From assembly GCF_946998835.1 (NCBI RefSeq), contig NZ_CAMQAZ010000027.1, forward strand, positions 1-32,979: a stretch of 32,979 bases of DNA, given 5' to 3'. The position numbers and the translations under genes were made by a program. Source of the stretch: an uncultured Corynebacterium sp. GTDB taxonomy: Bacteria; Actinomycetota; Actinomycetes; Mycobacteriales; Mycobacteriaceae. The notes beneath the pieces are model-generated. The model searched no databases, had not been told where the DNA came from, and was given only the letters and a program-made list of their open reading frames with translations. Shown here one piece after another: positions 8,183 to 15,468 of the stretch. Within the stretch, counting starts at the first letter, position 1. Every line of letters begins with the position of its first letter.

Positions 8183-9583
8183 ATGACAGAGCAGCAGTTC
8201 CGCATCGAGCACGACACCATGGGCGAGGTCAAGGTTCCAGTTAACGCCCTGTGGCGCGCACAGACTCAGCGTGCAGTTGAGAACTTCCCGATTTCCGGCC
8301 GCCCGCTGGAGTCCGCACAGATTCGCGCAATGGGCCTGCTGAAGGCAGCTTGCGCCATCGTTAACAAGGACCGCGGCTTGCTGTCTGTCGAGCAGGCAGA
8401 TGCCATCGTCGCCGCCGCCAAGGAAATTGCAGAGGGCAAGCACGACGCTGAGTTCCCGATTGATGTCTTCCAGACCGGTTCGGGTACTTCCTCCAACATG
8501 AACACCAACGAGGTCATTGCATCCATCGCAAAGGCCAACGGCGTTGAGGTTCACCCGAACGACCACGTCAACATGGGCCAGTCCTCTAACGACACGTTCC
8601 CGACCGCAACTCACGTCGCCGCAACCGAGGCCGCTGTCAAGGACCTCATCCCGGGCCTGAAGGTCCTGCAGGAGTCTCTGGCCAAGAAGGCCAAGGAATG
8701 GGAGACCGTCGTTAAGTCCGGCCGTACCCACCTGATGGATGCCGTCCCGGTCACCCTGGGACAGGAGTTCTCCGGTTACGCTCGCCAGATTGAAGCTGGC
8801 ATCGAGCGCATTGAGGCCACTCTGCCGCGCCTGGGCGAGCTGCCAATTGGCGGTACCGCTGTCGGCACCGGCCTGAACACCCCGGCTGACTTCGGCGCCA
8901 AGGTCACCGCTGAGCTCGTTGAGCTGACCGGCATCGAGGAGCTGCGCGAGGCCAAGAACCACTTCGAGGCTCAGGCTAACCGCGACGGTCTGGTCGAGTT
9001 CTCCGGCGCTATGCGCTCGGTTGCTGTCTCCCTGAACAAGATTGCTAACGACATCCGTTGGATGGGCTCCGGCCCGCTGACCGGCCTCGCTGAAATCCAC
9101 CTGCCGGACCTGCAGCCGGGTTCCTCCATCATGCCGGGCAAGGTCAACCCGGTTCTGTGTGAGACCGCTACTCAGGTCGCAGCACAGGTCATGGGTAACG
9201 ACGCCGCTGTCGCCTTCGCCGGCGCTAACGGTGCGTTCGAGCTGAACGTCTTCATCCCGGTCATGGCACGCAACGTCCTGGAGTCCTCCAAGCTGCTGGC
9301 CAACACCGCTCGCGTCTTCGCTGAGAAGCTGGTTGACGGCATCGAGCCGAACATCGAGCGTATGAAGACTTTGGCTGAGTCCTCCCCGTCGATCGTCACC
9401 CCGCTGAACTCCGCTATCGGCTACGAGAACGCAGCTAAGGTCGCTAAGACTGCTCTGAAGGAAGGCAAGACTATCCGTCAGACCGTCATCGACATGGGCT
9501 TCGTAGACGGCGAGAAGCTGACCGAGGAAGAGCTGGACAAGCGCCTCGATGTGCTGGCAATGGCCAACACTGATCGTGACTAA
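8183..9583 (+). CDS. fumC: Class II fumarate hydratase
   Basis: Interconverts fumarate and malate in the TCA cycle; cytoplasmic homotetramer without an iron-sulfur cluster. The 466 residues match class II fumarases. FQTGSGTSSNMNTNEV at 96-111 and GQSSNDTFPTATHVA at 132-146 line the substrate site, with TGRTHL-like RTHLMDAVPVTLGQE at 181-195. The family signature GSSIMPGKVNP at 313-323 contains the catalytic Ser on the mobile loop. A GAAAGAGG ribosome binding site lies about 5-12 bases before the ATG. It is transcribed alone: the glpX terminator lies upstream and two hairpins lie downstream. Codon use is strongly biased, in line with high expression. Identification is secure. Confidence 0.97.
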   Translation: MTEQQFRIEHDTMGEVKVPVNALWRAQTQRAVENFPISGRPLESAQIRAMGLLKAACAIVNKDRGLLSVEQADAIVAAAKEIAEGKHDAEFPIDVFQTGSGTSSNMNTNEVIASIAKANGVEVHPNDHVNMGQSSNDTFPTATHVAATEAAVKDLIPGLKVLQESLAKKAKEWETVVKSGRTHLMDAVPVTLGQEFSGYARQIEAGIERIEATLPRLGELPIGGTAVGTGLNTPADFGAKVTAELVELTGIEELREAKNHFEAQANRDGLVEFSGAMRSVAVSLNKIANDIRWMGSGPLTGLAEIHLPDLQPGSSIMPGKVNPVLCETATQVAAQVMGNDAAVAFAGANGAFELNVFIPVMARNVLESSKLLANTARVFAEKLVDGIEPNIERMKTLAESSPSIVTPLNSAIGYENAAKVAKTALKEGKTIRQTVIDMGFVDGEKLTEEELDKRLDVLAMANTDRD

Positions 9584-9617
9584 TTTCAACGGTCGCTGGC
9601 TGCCTCTGACTGTCTCT

Positions 9618-9643
9618 GCCTGTCGTACTTAAGTATGGCAGGC
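9618..9643. repeat. Stem-loop 35 bp behind fumC
   Basis: GCCTGTCGTAC at 9618-9628 pairs with GTATGGCAGGC at 9633-9643 (11 pairs, two G-T) around a TTAA loop. No T-run follows; possibly a 3'-end stabiliser of fumC mRNA. Confidence 0.55.
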
Positions 9644-9687
9644 GCGATGGTCAACTGCAGCCGGTTTTAGCGATGTAGAACCGGTCG

Positions 9688-9746
9688 AAAAACCCCTTTT
9701 CGCAAGCCGCCTTCTCACCGAGGTGGTTTAGAAAAGGGGATTTTTC
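9688..9746 (+). terminator. Terminator between fumC and the TetR gene
   Basis: A-rich arm AAAAACCCCTTTTC (9688-9701) pairs with GAAAAGGGGATTTTT (9731-9745) with one bulged A. A short inner pairing lies between. The T-run closes the structure on the plus strand, and the A-run makes it work on the other strand too. A small CCGGTT/AACCGG stem lies just before it (9661-9684). Confidence 0.8.
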
Positions 9747-9815
9747 TGTTCCCACAGAGGTTTTCTCAACAAAGTATCGACAGCTTGCGGGAAAACAGCT
9801 AGTTGACACATCACC

Positions 9816-9857
9816 TTGCATATTGTTGCACGGGGTGTATAGTTACACTCCGTGCAA
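9816..9857 (+). promoter_or_regulatory. tetR promoter with 32-bp palindromic operator covering -10 and start codon
   Basis: TTGCAT at 9816-9821, a 16-bp spacer and TATAGT at 9838-9843 form a good promoter. The palindrome 9826-9857 has arms TTGCACGGGGTGTA and TACACTCCGTGCAA around TAGT; only one position pair fails to match. It covers the -10, the likely start of transcription, and the GTG at 9852-9854. Such placement is expected for an autoregulating TetR repressor. Confidence 0.8.
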
Positions 9858-10538
9858 ATAGAAGATATCGATGATCGCTCCAGAGAACGCCCCGAGTGCG
9901 GCCTCCGAGAGCTCAAAAGGTTCAAGACTCACTGTGCTTTGGCCGATGCTGCGACCGCCCTCGTGCTCAATCGCGGATACGACCACGTCAATATCGAAGA
10001 CATTTGCCAGCAGGTCAACATCAGTCGACGCACATTCTTCAACTACTTCGACTCCAAGGATCAGTCCATCTTCGGCAACGGCATCATGTCTTTCGATGCT
10101 GACGATGAAAAACTGTTCCTCGATCAGAAGCACCAAGACCCCATCGGGGACATGCTCGATTTCATTGAGCAAAAGCATCGCACCCAGCTACTCCGATACC
10201 AAGCACTGGGGGCGACCGAAGAGTTGCACCGCATGCTCAAGGAGCGCATCCGCGAGATTTTGCGCAACGAGCCAAAACTATCGACAGTTGTCCTTGCCAA
10301 TTTTGGCAACTCAATGCGGCGCGTCCGGTCCACGTTTGAGCGTTATTTCGAGATGAATCCACAGTCGCGCACCCATCCGGAGCTTCCCGTCGAGCATGAG
10401 GTAGCACTCTCGGTCGGTTTCGTCCGCGAATGCGTACTTTATTCATCTTCCCATCTGGACGAATTCACAACAGACACACCGCTTCACGACGCTGCCGACG
10501 TCGTCTCACATTTCTGGAGGAGGAATAGTGACAGCTAG
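9852..10538 (+). CDS. TetR/AcrR family transcriptional regulator
   Basis: 228 residues from the GTG at 9852, which sits 8 bases behind a TATAGT -10 and is probably leaderless. The DNA-binding domain spans about 24-72: helix ALADAATALVLNRGY, then VNIEDICQQVNISRRTFFNYFDSKD at 47-70, the TetR recognition-helix region with the typical FFNYF. The C-terminal ligand domain is not conserved enough to name a ligand. It overlaps the exporter gene by 11 bp, so the two are translationally coupled and co-transcribed. The perfect-looking operator over its own start predicts autorepression, relieved by a compound that the exporter removes. That is inference from layout. Confidence 0.93.
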   Translation: MQIEDIDDRSRERPECGLRELKRFKTHCALADAATALVLNRGYDHVNIEDICQQVNISRRTFFNYFDSKDQSIFGNGIMSFDADDEKLFLDQKHQDPIGDMLDFIEQKHRTQLLRYQALGATEELHRMLKERIREILRNEPKLSTVVLANFGNSMRRVRSTFERYFEMNPQSRTHPELPVEHEVALSVGFVRECVLYSSSHLDEFTTDTPLHDAADVVSHFWRRNSDS

Positions 10539-12126
10539 CACCACCACTGCTCAAGGCAATAAAGACACCACGGTTTCTGACAACGAATCACACTTGGGCA
10601 TCATCTTCTTCGCGCTCATTCTCACTATGCTGATGAGCTCGCTGGGGCAGATGATTTTCGCCACTGCACTGCCGACCATCGTCGGCGAGCTCGGCGGAGT
10701 CGATCACATGTCGTGGGTCATTTCTGCTTTCTTGCTGGCCCAGACTGTAGCAATGCCAATTGTCGGCAAGCTCGGTGACATGATTGGCCGCAAGGGCCTG
10801 TTCATGATGGGCATCGCGCTGTTCATGATTGGCTCGGTCATGGGCGCAGTCACCAACTCGATGAGCTTGCTCATCGCGGCCCGCGCTTTCCAGGGATTTG
10901 CTGGCGGCACGCTAATGGTCTCCTCGCAGGCCATCCTGGCTGAGGTCATTCCGGCCCGGCAGCGTGGTAAGTACATGGGCATCATGGGCGCCGTATTTGG
11001 GCTGAGTTCCGTACTGGGTCCTGTATTGGGCGGCTGGTTCACCGACGGCCCGGGCTGGCGCTGGGGTCTGTGGATTAACGTCCCCATGGGCGTAATTGCG
11101 CTGTTGGCAGCCGCGGCCTTCCTGAAGTTGCCACGCCGCCGGCGCGAGGGCAACTTCGACTACATCGGCACGATGTTCCTGACTGCCGCTGCATCGACGT
11201 TGATTCTCACTACCACGTGGGGAGGCACGCAGTACGAGTGGAACTCTGGCGTCATCATTTCACTCATCGTTGCCTCGGCCATTTCCTGGATGCTGTTCTT
11301 CTTCACCGAGACCCGAGTTGCCAACCCCCTGATTCCGACGCACCTGTTTAACAACCGCAACTTCGTGCTCACAACAGTGTCCGGTTTGATTCTGGGAATC
11401 GCAATGTTTGGCACGATGGCATACATTCCGACCTACCTGCAGATGGTGCACTCAATGTCGCCGACCGCGGCAGGCTTGATGATGACTCCGATGATGGTCG
11501 GTATGCTGCTGACCTCAATCGGTGTGGGCCAGATTGTTTCCCGGACTGGTAAGTACCGCTTCTACCCATTCATCGGCCTGTTGATTATGGCCGTCTCGCT
11601 CTATCTGCTGTCCACTTTGGAGACCACTACCCCACTGTGGCAGGTTGGCGTTTACCTGTTCATCATGGGCTTCGGCCTGGGTACCGGCATGCAGGTTCTG
11701 GTGCTCATTGTCCAGAACTCCTTCCCGGTCGCCATGGTCGGTACCGCTACTGCTGCGAATAACTTCTTCCGCCAAATCGGTGGCGCGGTGGGCTCCTCCA
11801 TCGTGGGCTCGATCTTCATCCACCGCATGAAGGACTTGGCCGGCGAGCGTGTCCCGGCTGCCATCGAGCAGATTAAGGCCGCCTCCCCCGAGGCTGCCGC
11901 GGAGTTCGCAAAGCAAATGGGACCGGAGGGCTTTTCCTCCAAGTCCATCGGTTCCCTGACTCCGCAGGTGCTAGATAGACTGCCGGCGCCAATCCACGAA
12001 GCGCTGATCTCCAGCTACAACGATGGTTTGACGCCGATCTTCTTGGTGCTGACACCAGTGATTATCCTGGCCGCAATCATTGTGTTCTTTGTTCGCGAGG
12101 ATCCGTTGAAGGAAACCGTCGAGTAA
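10528..12126 (+). CDS. MFS multidrug exporter, DHA2 (EmrB/QacA) family
   Basis: 532 residues, about 14 hydrophobic segments. Motif A is visible as GKLGDMIGRKG at 80-90, motif C as GLSSVLGPVLGGW at 158-170 (drug/H+ antiporters), and WRWGLWINVPMG at 177-188 is typical of DHA2 proteins. A hydrophilic loop of about 75 residues before the last segment (about 425-500) is typical of the subfamily. The GTG at 10528 follows a strong GGAGGAGG Shine-Dalgarno at 10516-10523 inside the end of the regulator gene, confirming the 11-bp overlap. It probably expels lipophilic or cationic drugs by proton exchange; the substrate cannot be read from sequence. A small CCGCA/TGCGG hairpin at 12141-12153 lies between it and the convergent acetyltransferase gene. 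Confidence 0.93.
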   Translation: MTASTTTAQGNKDTTVSDNESHLGIIFFALILTMLMSSLGQMIFATALPTIVGELGGVDHMSWVISAFLLAQTVAMPIVGKLGDMIGRKGLFMMGIALFMIGSVMGAVTNSMSLLIAARAFQGFAGGTLMVSSQAILAEVIPARQRGKYMGIMGAVFGLSSVLGPVLGGWFTDGPGWRWGLWINVPMGVIALLAAAAFLKLPRRRREGNFDYIGTMFLTAAASTLILTTTWGGTQYEWNSGVIISLIVASAISWMLFFFTETRVANPLIPTHLFNNRNFVLTTVSGLILGIAMFGTMAYIPTYLQMVHSMSPTAAGLMMTPMMVGMLLTSIGVGQIVSRTGKYRFYPFIGLLIMAVSLYLLSTLETTTPLWQVGVYLFIMGFGLGTGMQVLVLIVQNSFPVAMVGTATAANNFFRQIGGAVGSSIVGSIFIHRMKDLAGERVPAAIEQIKAASPEAAAEFAKQMGPEGFSSKSIGSLTPQVLDRLPAPIHEALISSYNDGLTPIFLVLTPVIILAAIIVFFVREDPLKETVE

Positions 12127-12156
12127 TTAATCCAAGCAATCCGCAGCTTGCGGTAG

Positions 12157-12789
12157 CTATGCCCCCACCTGGCCGTCGGCGCGGTCGAGCTTGTCCAAAA
12201 TCGGACGGTTCGGCTCACCGGCGGCTTCTGCTTCTTCCTGGACGCGCTTCAGCGCGCGCTCTTCCGGCTTTTCCAGCAGCTTTTCCAAAATAATGACATC
12301 ACGCCACTGCCCCGCCATCGGGCCGTAGGTCATCTTTGCCATGTGGTGGTAGATACCCACTTCGCGGAAGCCGAGCTTTTGGTGCAGCTTGAGCGAGCCC
12401 ACATTCTCCGGGAAGACCCACGAGTGAATCGACCAGCAGTCGAGCTCCGTGGCATCGTCGATAAGCTTCTTCAGCAGCGTCGCCGCCAAGCCCATGCCCT
12501 GCCCATCAGGGTGAACGTAGATGGAGTCTTCGATGACACCATGGAAAATCGGGCGCTTGGATACCGGCGCTGCCGATGCCCATGCCAGAATTTTGTCCGG
12601 GTTCTCCGCGTCGACTGCGACGTAACACAAATCCACTCGTTTGAGAGCGATGAATTCTTCCCACTCAGGAGCGGAGTGTTCCCACGATGCGTGCCCCGTA
12701 TCCAGGCCAATTTCGTAGATCTCTTGGATCTGTGGATAGTCCTCTTCACGCATCATTCGAATCGTGAAATCGCGCTTCTTTTCAGCCAT
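12157..12789 (-). CDS. GNAT acetyltransferase, phosphinothricin/methionine-sulfoximine acetyltransferase-like
   Basis: The ATG at 12787-12789 gives 210 residues; 40 more in-frame codons upstream do not resemble the family. The core has FTIRMMREEDYPQIQEIYEIGL at the start, ASWEHSAPEWEEF, then GVIEDSIYVHPDGQGMGLA (acetyl-CoA-binding motif A: D-G-Q-G-M-G) and FPENVGSLKLHQKLGFREVG, the order seen in PAT/MddA-type N-acetyltransferases. These acetylate glufosinate-like compounds or methionine derivatives. The last 40 residues are a charged extension with an unclear role. It converges on the exporter gene. Substrate is inferred from family only. Confidence 0.85.
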   Translation of the reverse strand: MAEKKRDFTIRMMREEDYPQIQEIYEIGLDTGHASWEHSAPEWEEFIALKRVDLCYVAVDAENPDKILAWASAAPVSKRPIFHGVIEDSIYVHPDGQGMGLAATLLKKLIDDATELDCWSIHSWVFPENVGSLKLHQKLGFREVGIYHHMAKMTYGPMAGQWRDVIILEKLLEKPEERALKRVQEEAEAAGEPNRPILDKLDRADGQVGA

Positions 12790-12853
12790 AACTACAAGTG
12801 TGGCTAATTTTTCCGCGCGCGTCGAACGAAACGGGAAAAATATTGTAAAAAAA

Positions 12854-13594
12854 TTACTTTCGCCTACGCGGCCGCCCGCTTCGACGTCCGCCACGCCCAC
12901 TGCGCGCATGCTTTACGACGGCCCCAGCGCGCTGCCGGCGGGCTTGCTTAGCAAGCGTCTTTTCTCTGGCCGACAACTTCTTCGGCTGCTCGTCAGCCTT
13001 CTTGCGCCCCAACTGCGTGCGTGTCGAGCCTTCCCTGCGCCCCTGGACAATGCCGACGAACTCCTGCCGGAGCTCGTCGTCCTCTACTTTCGGCCACACC
13101 AACCAAATAGCTGTCCGAGACAGCGGTTCTGTGGCACCTTCCTCGGCCACCAAGTTCGATGAGGCCACCGCCTTCTTCGACAGCGCCTTCAAAATCGTGC
13201 GAGGTCCCACTACGACGCCTGCACCAGTGGCCGCAACGGGCAGCATCTGTCGCAGCTCATCCGCATCCACGGAGGTCAACAGCACAGTTTCGTCCGCCAA
13301 CAGCTCCTCCAGCACGGACTCTGTGAGAGAGAACACGTGCTCTTTCTCGAAGGCCACGCCCCAGGCTTCGTCGTAAAGCCGGATGCGATGGAGCGACTCG
13401 GGCAGCGAGCTTTCGGACTCCAACCGCACGAGCGCCATATCAGCAGTACCTTCGACTATGTCGGACATCGGATCGTCGGCGGCGTGGGTGTGCAGTGTCG
13501 CCGGAATTCGATCCCTAAAGCGGCGAAACCACTTCTCGGGACTGGTGCCGGTGGCGAACACGATGCGCAGGACGGCGGGTTCAGGAGTCGACAT
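12854..13594 (-). CDS. LysR-effector-domain-like protein without a DNA-binding N-terminus
   Basis: 246 residues from the ATG at 13592-13594; the open frame runs on to 14323 but that part is antisense to other genes. The sequence resembles the periplasmic-binding-like effector domain of LysR regulators: LRIVFATGTSPEKWFRRFRDR at the start, DPMSDIVEGTADMALVRL, LYDEAWGVAFEKEH, and PRTILKALSKKAVASSNL. The LysR helix-turn-helix is absent. From about residue 190 the protein is very basic (Lys/Arg-rich, ending RSGRPRRRK), which could bind nucleic acid. It diverges from DUF5997 with only 40 bp between starts, a pairing I recall in other corynebacteria. TAACCT 8 bases upstream suggests a leaderless transcript. 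Function is not known. Confidence 0.78.
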   Translation of the reverse strand: MSTPEPAVLRIVFATGTSPEKWFRRFRDRIPATLHTHAADDPMSDIVEGTADMALVRLESESSLPESLHRIRLYDEAWGVAFEKEHVFSLTESVLEELLADETVLLTSVDADELRQMLPVAATGAGVVVGPRTILKALSKKAVASSNLVAEEGATEPLSRTAIWLVWPKVEDDELRQEFVGIVQGRREGSTRTQLGRKKADEQPKKLSAREKTLAKQARRQRAGAVVKHARSGRGGRRSGRPRRRK

Positions 13595-13634
13595 ACTCCG
13601 CAAGGTTACTCGAATGGGTGCTAGCGTTGAACCC

Positions 13635-14027
13635 ATGAAACCCCTAACCGCAGCCAAGAAACTTGGCATTTTCCTCCCGGCCACACCCGAGGAATTTCGC
13701 ACTGGTGAGATTTCGCACGCACAGTTTGTGGAGCTGCAGTCCAATCCGCCGGAGTGGCTCGCTGAGCTGCGCCGCAATGGACCGCACCCGCGCCCGGAAG
13801 TTGCCCGCAAGCTGGGCATCACCATTACGGCGCTAAAGAAGAACGACATGGATAAGCCACTGACGACGGCGGAGATCAAGGATTTGCTCGAGCAGATGCC
13901 GGAGTGGCTGGAGACCGCTCGTGAGTCTATGGCGAAGCAGCGAGCCGAAGCCGCGGAGGTAGAGGCCAAGAAGGACGATGGCCCTGGTCGGGCTGCCGCT
14001 GAAGCTGCTCGCGCAGCTGAGAAATAG
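13635..14027 (+). CDS. DUF5997 family protein
   Basis: 130 residues from the ATG at 13635: TAAKKLGIFLPATPEEF at the start, then EWLAELRRNGPHPRPEVARKLGITITALKKN, and KPLTTAEIKDLLEQMPEWL. The middle part reads like a small helix-turn-helix (RPEVARKLGITITALKK), so nucleic acid binding is possible. The tail is Ala/Glu-rich. A TAGCGT -10 ends 7 bases before this ATG, which favours it as a leaderless start. An ATG at 13614 (seven residues longer) has a weak AAGG ahead and cannot be excluded. Divergent from the LysR-effector-like gene; the alpha/beta hydrolase follows 44 bp later and may be co-transcribed. Confidence 0.8.
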   Translation: MKPLTAAKKLGIFLPATPEEFRTGEISHAQFVELQSNPPEWLAELRRNGPHPRPEVARKLGITITALKKNDMDKPLTTAEIKDLLEQMPEWLETARESMAKQRAEAAEVEAKKDDGPGRAAAEAARAAEK

Positions 14028-14071
14028 CTGACACAGCTGACACAGCCAACACCTTTAAGGAGGATCTTCCC

Positions 14072-14845
14072 ATGTCCATCGACTACACCGCACATGCAAT
14101 CAATCACAAGGGCAACGGCACTGTTGTCCTGATTGGCTCGCTGGGCACCACACAGGAGATGTGGGAGCCACAGGCAGCCGCTTTGAGCGAGAAGTACCAG
14201 GTCATCACGCCTGATGTCCGTGGCCATGGCGATTCCCCAATCCCCGAGGGCGAGTGGGATATGAGTCACTTGGCTGCCGATATCATCGAGGTCCTCAATG
14301 AGGAGGATGTCGACCGCGCACACTTTGTGGGGCTCTCACTCGGCGGCGCGATCGCCCAGACCATCGCGCTAGAGCACGCCAATCGAGTAACCAGTCTGAC
14401 ACTGTCGTCGACGGCTCCGAAGTTCGGCACACCTGAGGCCTGGCAGGAAAAGGCCGAGCTCGTACGCGAAAAGGGCACGGTGGCACTTGCCGACACCGTC
14501 GTCCGTAACTGGTTCACCGACGAGTGCTTCGACACCAACCCCGAACTACCAGCCCGCTTCCGGGACATGATTGCTGACTGCCCCAACGACGGCTACATCG
14601 GTGCCTGCGGAGCACTGTCCCGCTTCGACACCCGCGAGCGGCTTGCCGACATCACCGCTCCAACGCTGGTCATCGCCGGTAAGCAGGACACATCTACACC
14701 CCTAGATGTCGTCACTTCGCTTCACGACGGCATCGAGGGCTCGACCATGGTCGTCGTTTCACCGGCTAAGCACCTGCTTAACCAGGAGACCCCGGAGTAC
14801 TACAACTCAGCGCTGCTGGCGCACATTGACGGGATTGCCGACTAG
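14072..14845 (+). CDS. Alpha/beta hydrolase, 3-oxoadipate enol-lactonase (PcaD)-like
   Basis: 257 residues with a strong AAGGAGG ribosome binding site. The hydrolase fold is complete: GSLGTTQEMWEPQ near the start (oxyanion region), PDVRGHGDSP, the nucleophile elbow GLSLGG, an Asp in AGKQDTSTP and a His in SPAKHLLNQE forming the triad. Overall it resembles PcaD, which opens 3-oxoadipate enol-lactone in the beta-ketoadipate pathway. No other gene of that pathway lies here, so the substrate may differ. It follows DUF5997 at 44 bp, a gap holding two copies of AGCTGACACAGC-like sequence. A long-looped terminator closes the unit. Confidence 0.85.
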   Translation: MSIDYTAHAINHKGNGTVVLIGSLGTTQEMWEPQAAALSEKYQVITPDVRGHGDSPIPEGEWDMSHLAADIIEVLNEEDVDRAHFVGLSLGGAIAQTIALEHANRVTSLTLSSTAPKFGTPEAWQEKAELVREKGTVALADTVVRNWFTDECFDTNPELPARFRDMIADCPNDGYIGACGALSRFDTRERLADITAPTLVIAGKQDTSTPLDVVTSLHDGIEGSTMVVVSPAKHLLNQETPEYYNSALLAHIDGIAD

Positions 14846-14866
14846 ATCTCAACCGCGGAAATAAAA

Positions 14867-14930
14867 AATGACGCGACCTGCGCGCTGTCCATTCCACAAG
14901 GGGCGGCGTACGGGTCGCGTCATTATTTTT
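14867..14930 (+). terminator. Terminator of the alpha/beta hydrolase gene, long loop
   Basis: AATGACGCGACC at 14867-14878 pairs perfectly with GGTCGCGTCATT at 14913-14924, followed by ATTTTT. The 34-base loop is unusually long. Confidence 0.8.
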
Positions 14931-15163
14931 CGAGTGCAATTGGAGGTTGCTATGACTGCAGTGGAAGGAGCTCGGATAATCAAGAAAACCGCTTTCCACC
15001 TGAAGCCCATAGTATCGACCACCAGCACGAATGGGAATAAGAAAACTAGAATGTTTCGTTAATCACCCCCGAAAACTAGCGCATCACATTCACCGTTTTC
15101 CACCAAAAGGACGCAGCAATCCAAAGGTTCTCGGGGATAAAAAATAGCCATTCACCTGGCCGT

Positions 15164-15182
15164 GTAGGTTAGCATTACCTAA
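15164..15182. promoter_or_regulatory. DtxR-like iron box
   Basis: GTAGGTTAGCATTACCTAA matches 16 of 19 positions of the DtxR operator consensus TWAGGTTAGSCTAACCTWA. It contains TAGCAT, which could be a -10 for a rightward transcript. The regulated gene is not obvious: the nearest candidates are the 31-codon frame at 15222 and the dehydrogenase at 15469. Confidence 0.55.
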
Positions 15183-15221
15183 CTCCCCGCCCTGTTGGTA
15201 CCACCACTAGACCGACGGGAA

Positions 15222-15317
15222 ATGTCCAATCACAACGGGGGTGATTTTTCAGCCGTGGCGAAGACGCAATGGTCGTCGTCAAGCGATTTCACACCACCAA
15301 TCCGAGAAAACTTTTAA
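15222..15317 (+). CDS. Possible 31-residue small protein downstream of the DtxR-like box
   Basis: ATG to TAA, 31 codons (begins MSNHNGGDF, ends PPIRENF). The ribosome binding site is weak (CGGGAA directly before the ATG). The only support is its position 40 bp behind a DtxR-like box with a -10-like core. It could equally be chance. No known family is recognised. Confidence 0.2.
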   Translation: MSNHNGGDFSAVAKTQWSSSSDFTPPIRENF

Positions 15318-15346
15318 AAAAATCAGTGTCGCTCGTCACACTCGTG

Positions 15347-15380
15347 CATAATGGGGTACAACAGTCATAGTCACTATGAC
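15347..15380 (+). promoter_or_regulatory. Putative acyl-CoA dehydrogenase promoter with 17-bp palindromic operator
   Basis: CATAAT at 15347-15352 is followed 11 bases later by GTCATAGTCACTATGAC at 15364-15380, a perfect palindrome with one central base. It would lie just downstream of the transcription start, a repressor position. No -35 of note is seen. Confidence 0.55.
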
Positions 15381-15468
15381 GATGAACCAAGGCCACGCGC
15401 GTTTATCTATGACGTATGAAAAGGTCTTAAGACAAAATTCCCACGATCAACATTTCTAGGAGCATGTC

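Larger units (their letters stand above)
14931..15468. other. Long regulatory gap upstream of the acyl-CoA dehydrogenase
   Basis: About 540 bp without a recognised gene. It holds, in order: A/T-rich stretches with no clear feature to about 15150; a DtxR-like box at 15164-15182; a short open frame at 15222-15317; a -10-like CATAAT at 15347-15352; a 17-bp perfect palindrome at 15364-15380; and TCTAGGAG before the dehydrogenase ATG. Confidence 0.5.

Noticed and set aside
6993..9589. Long minus-strand open frames opposite glpX and fumC (and similar ones opposite metP, the acyl-CoA dehydrogenase, glyA, coaA and gabD2)
   Set aside because: They mirror highly biased real genes, have low-quality protein sequence without family motifs, and no ribosome binding sites; a by-product of GC-rich codon usage.
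13595..14323. Long N-terminal extension of the LysR-effector-like gene on the minus strand
   Set aside because: It runs antisense through DUF5997 and into the hydrolase gene; the family similarity begins at the ATG at 13594, which has its own -10.
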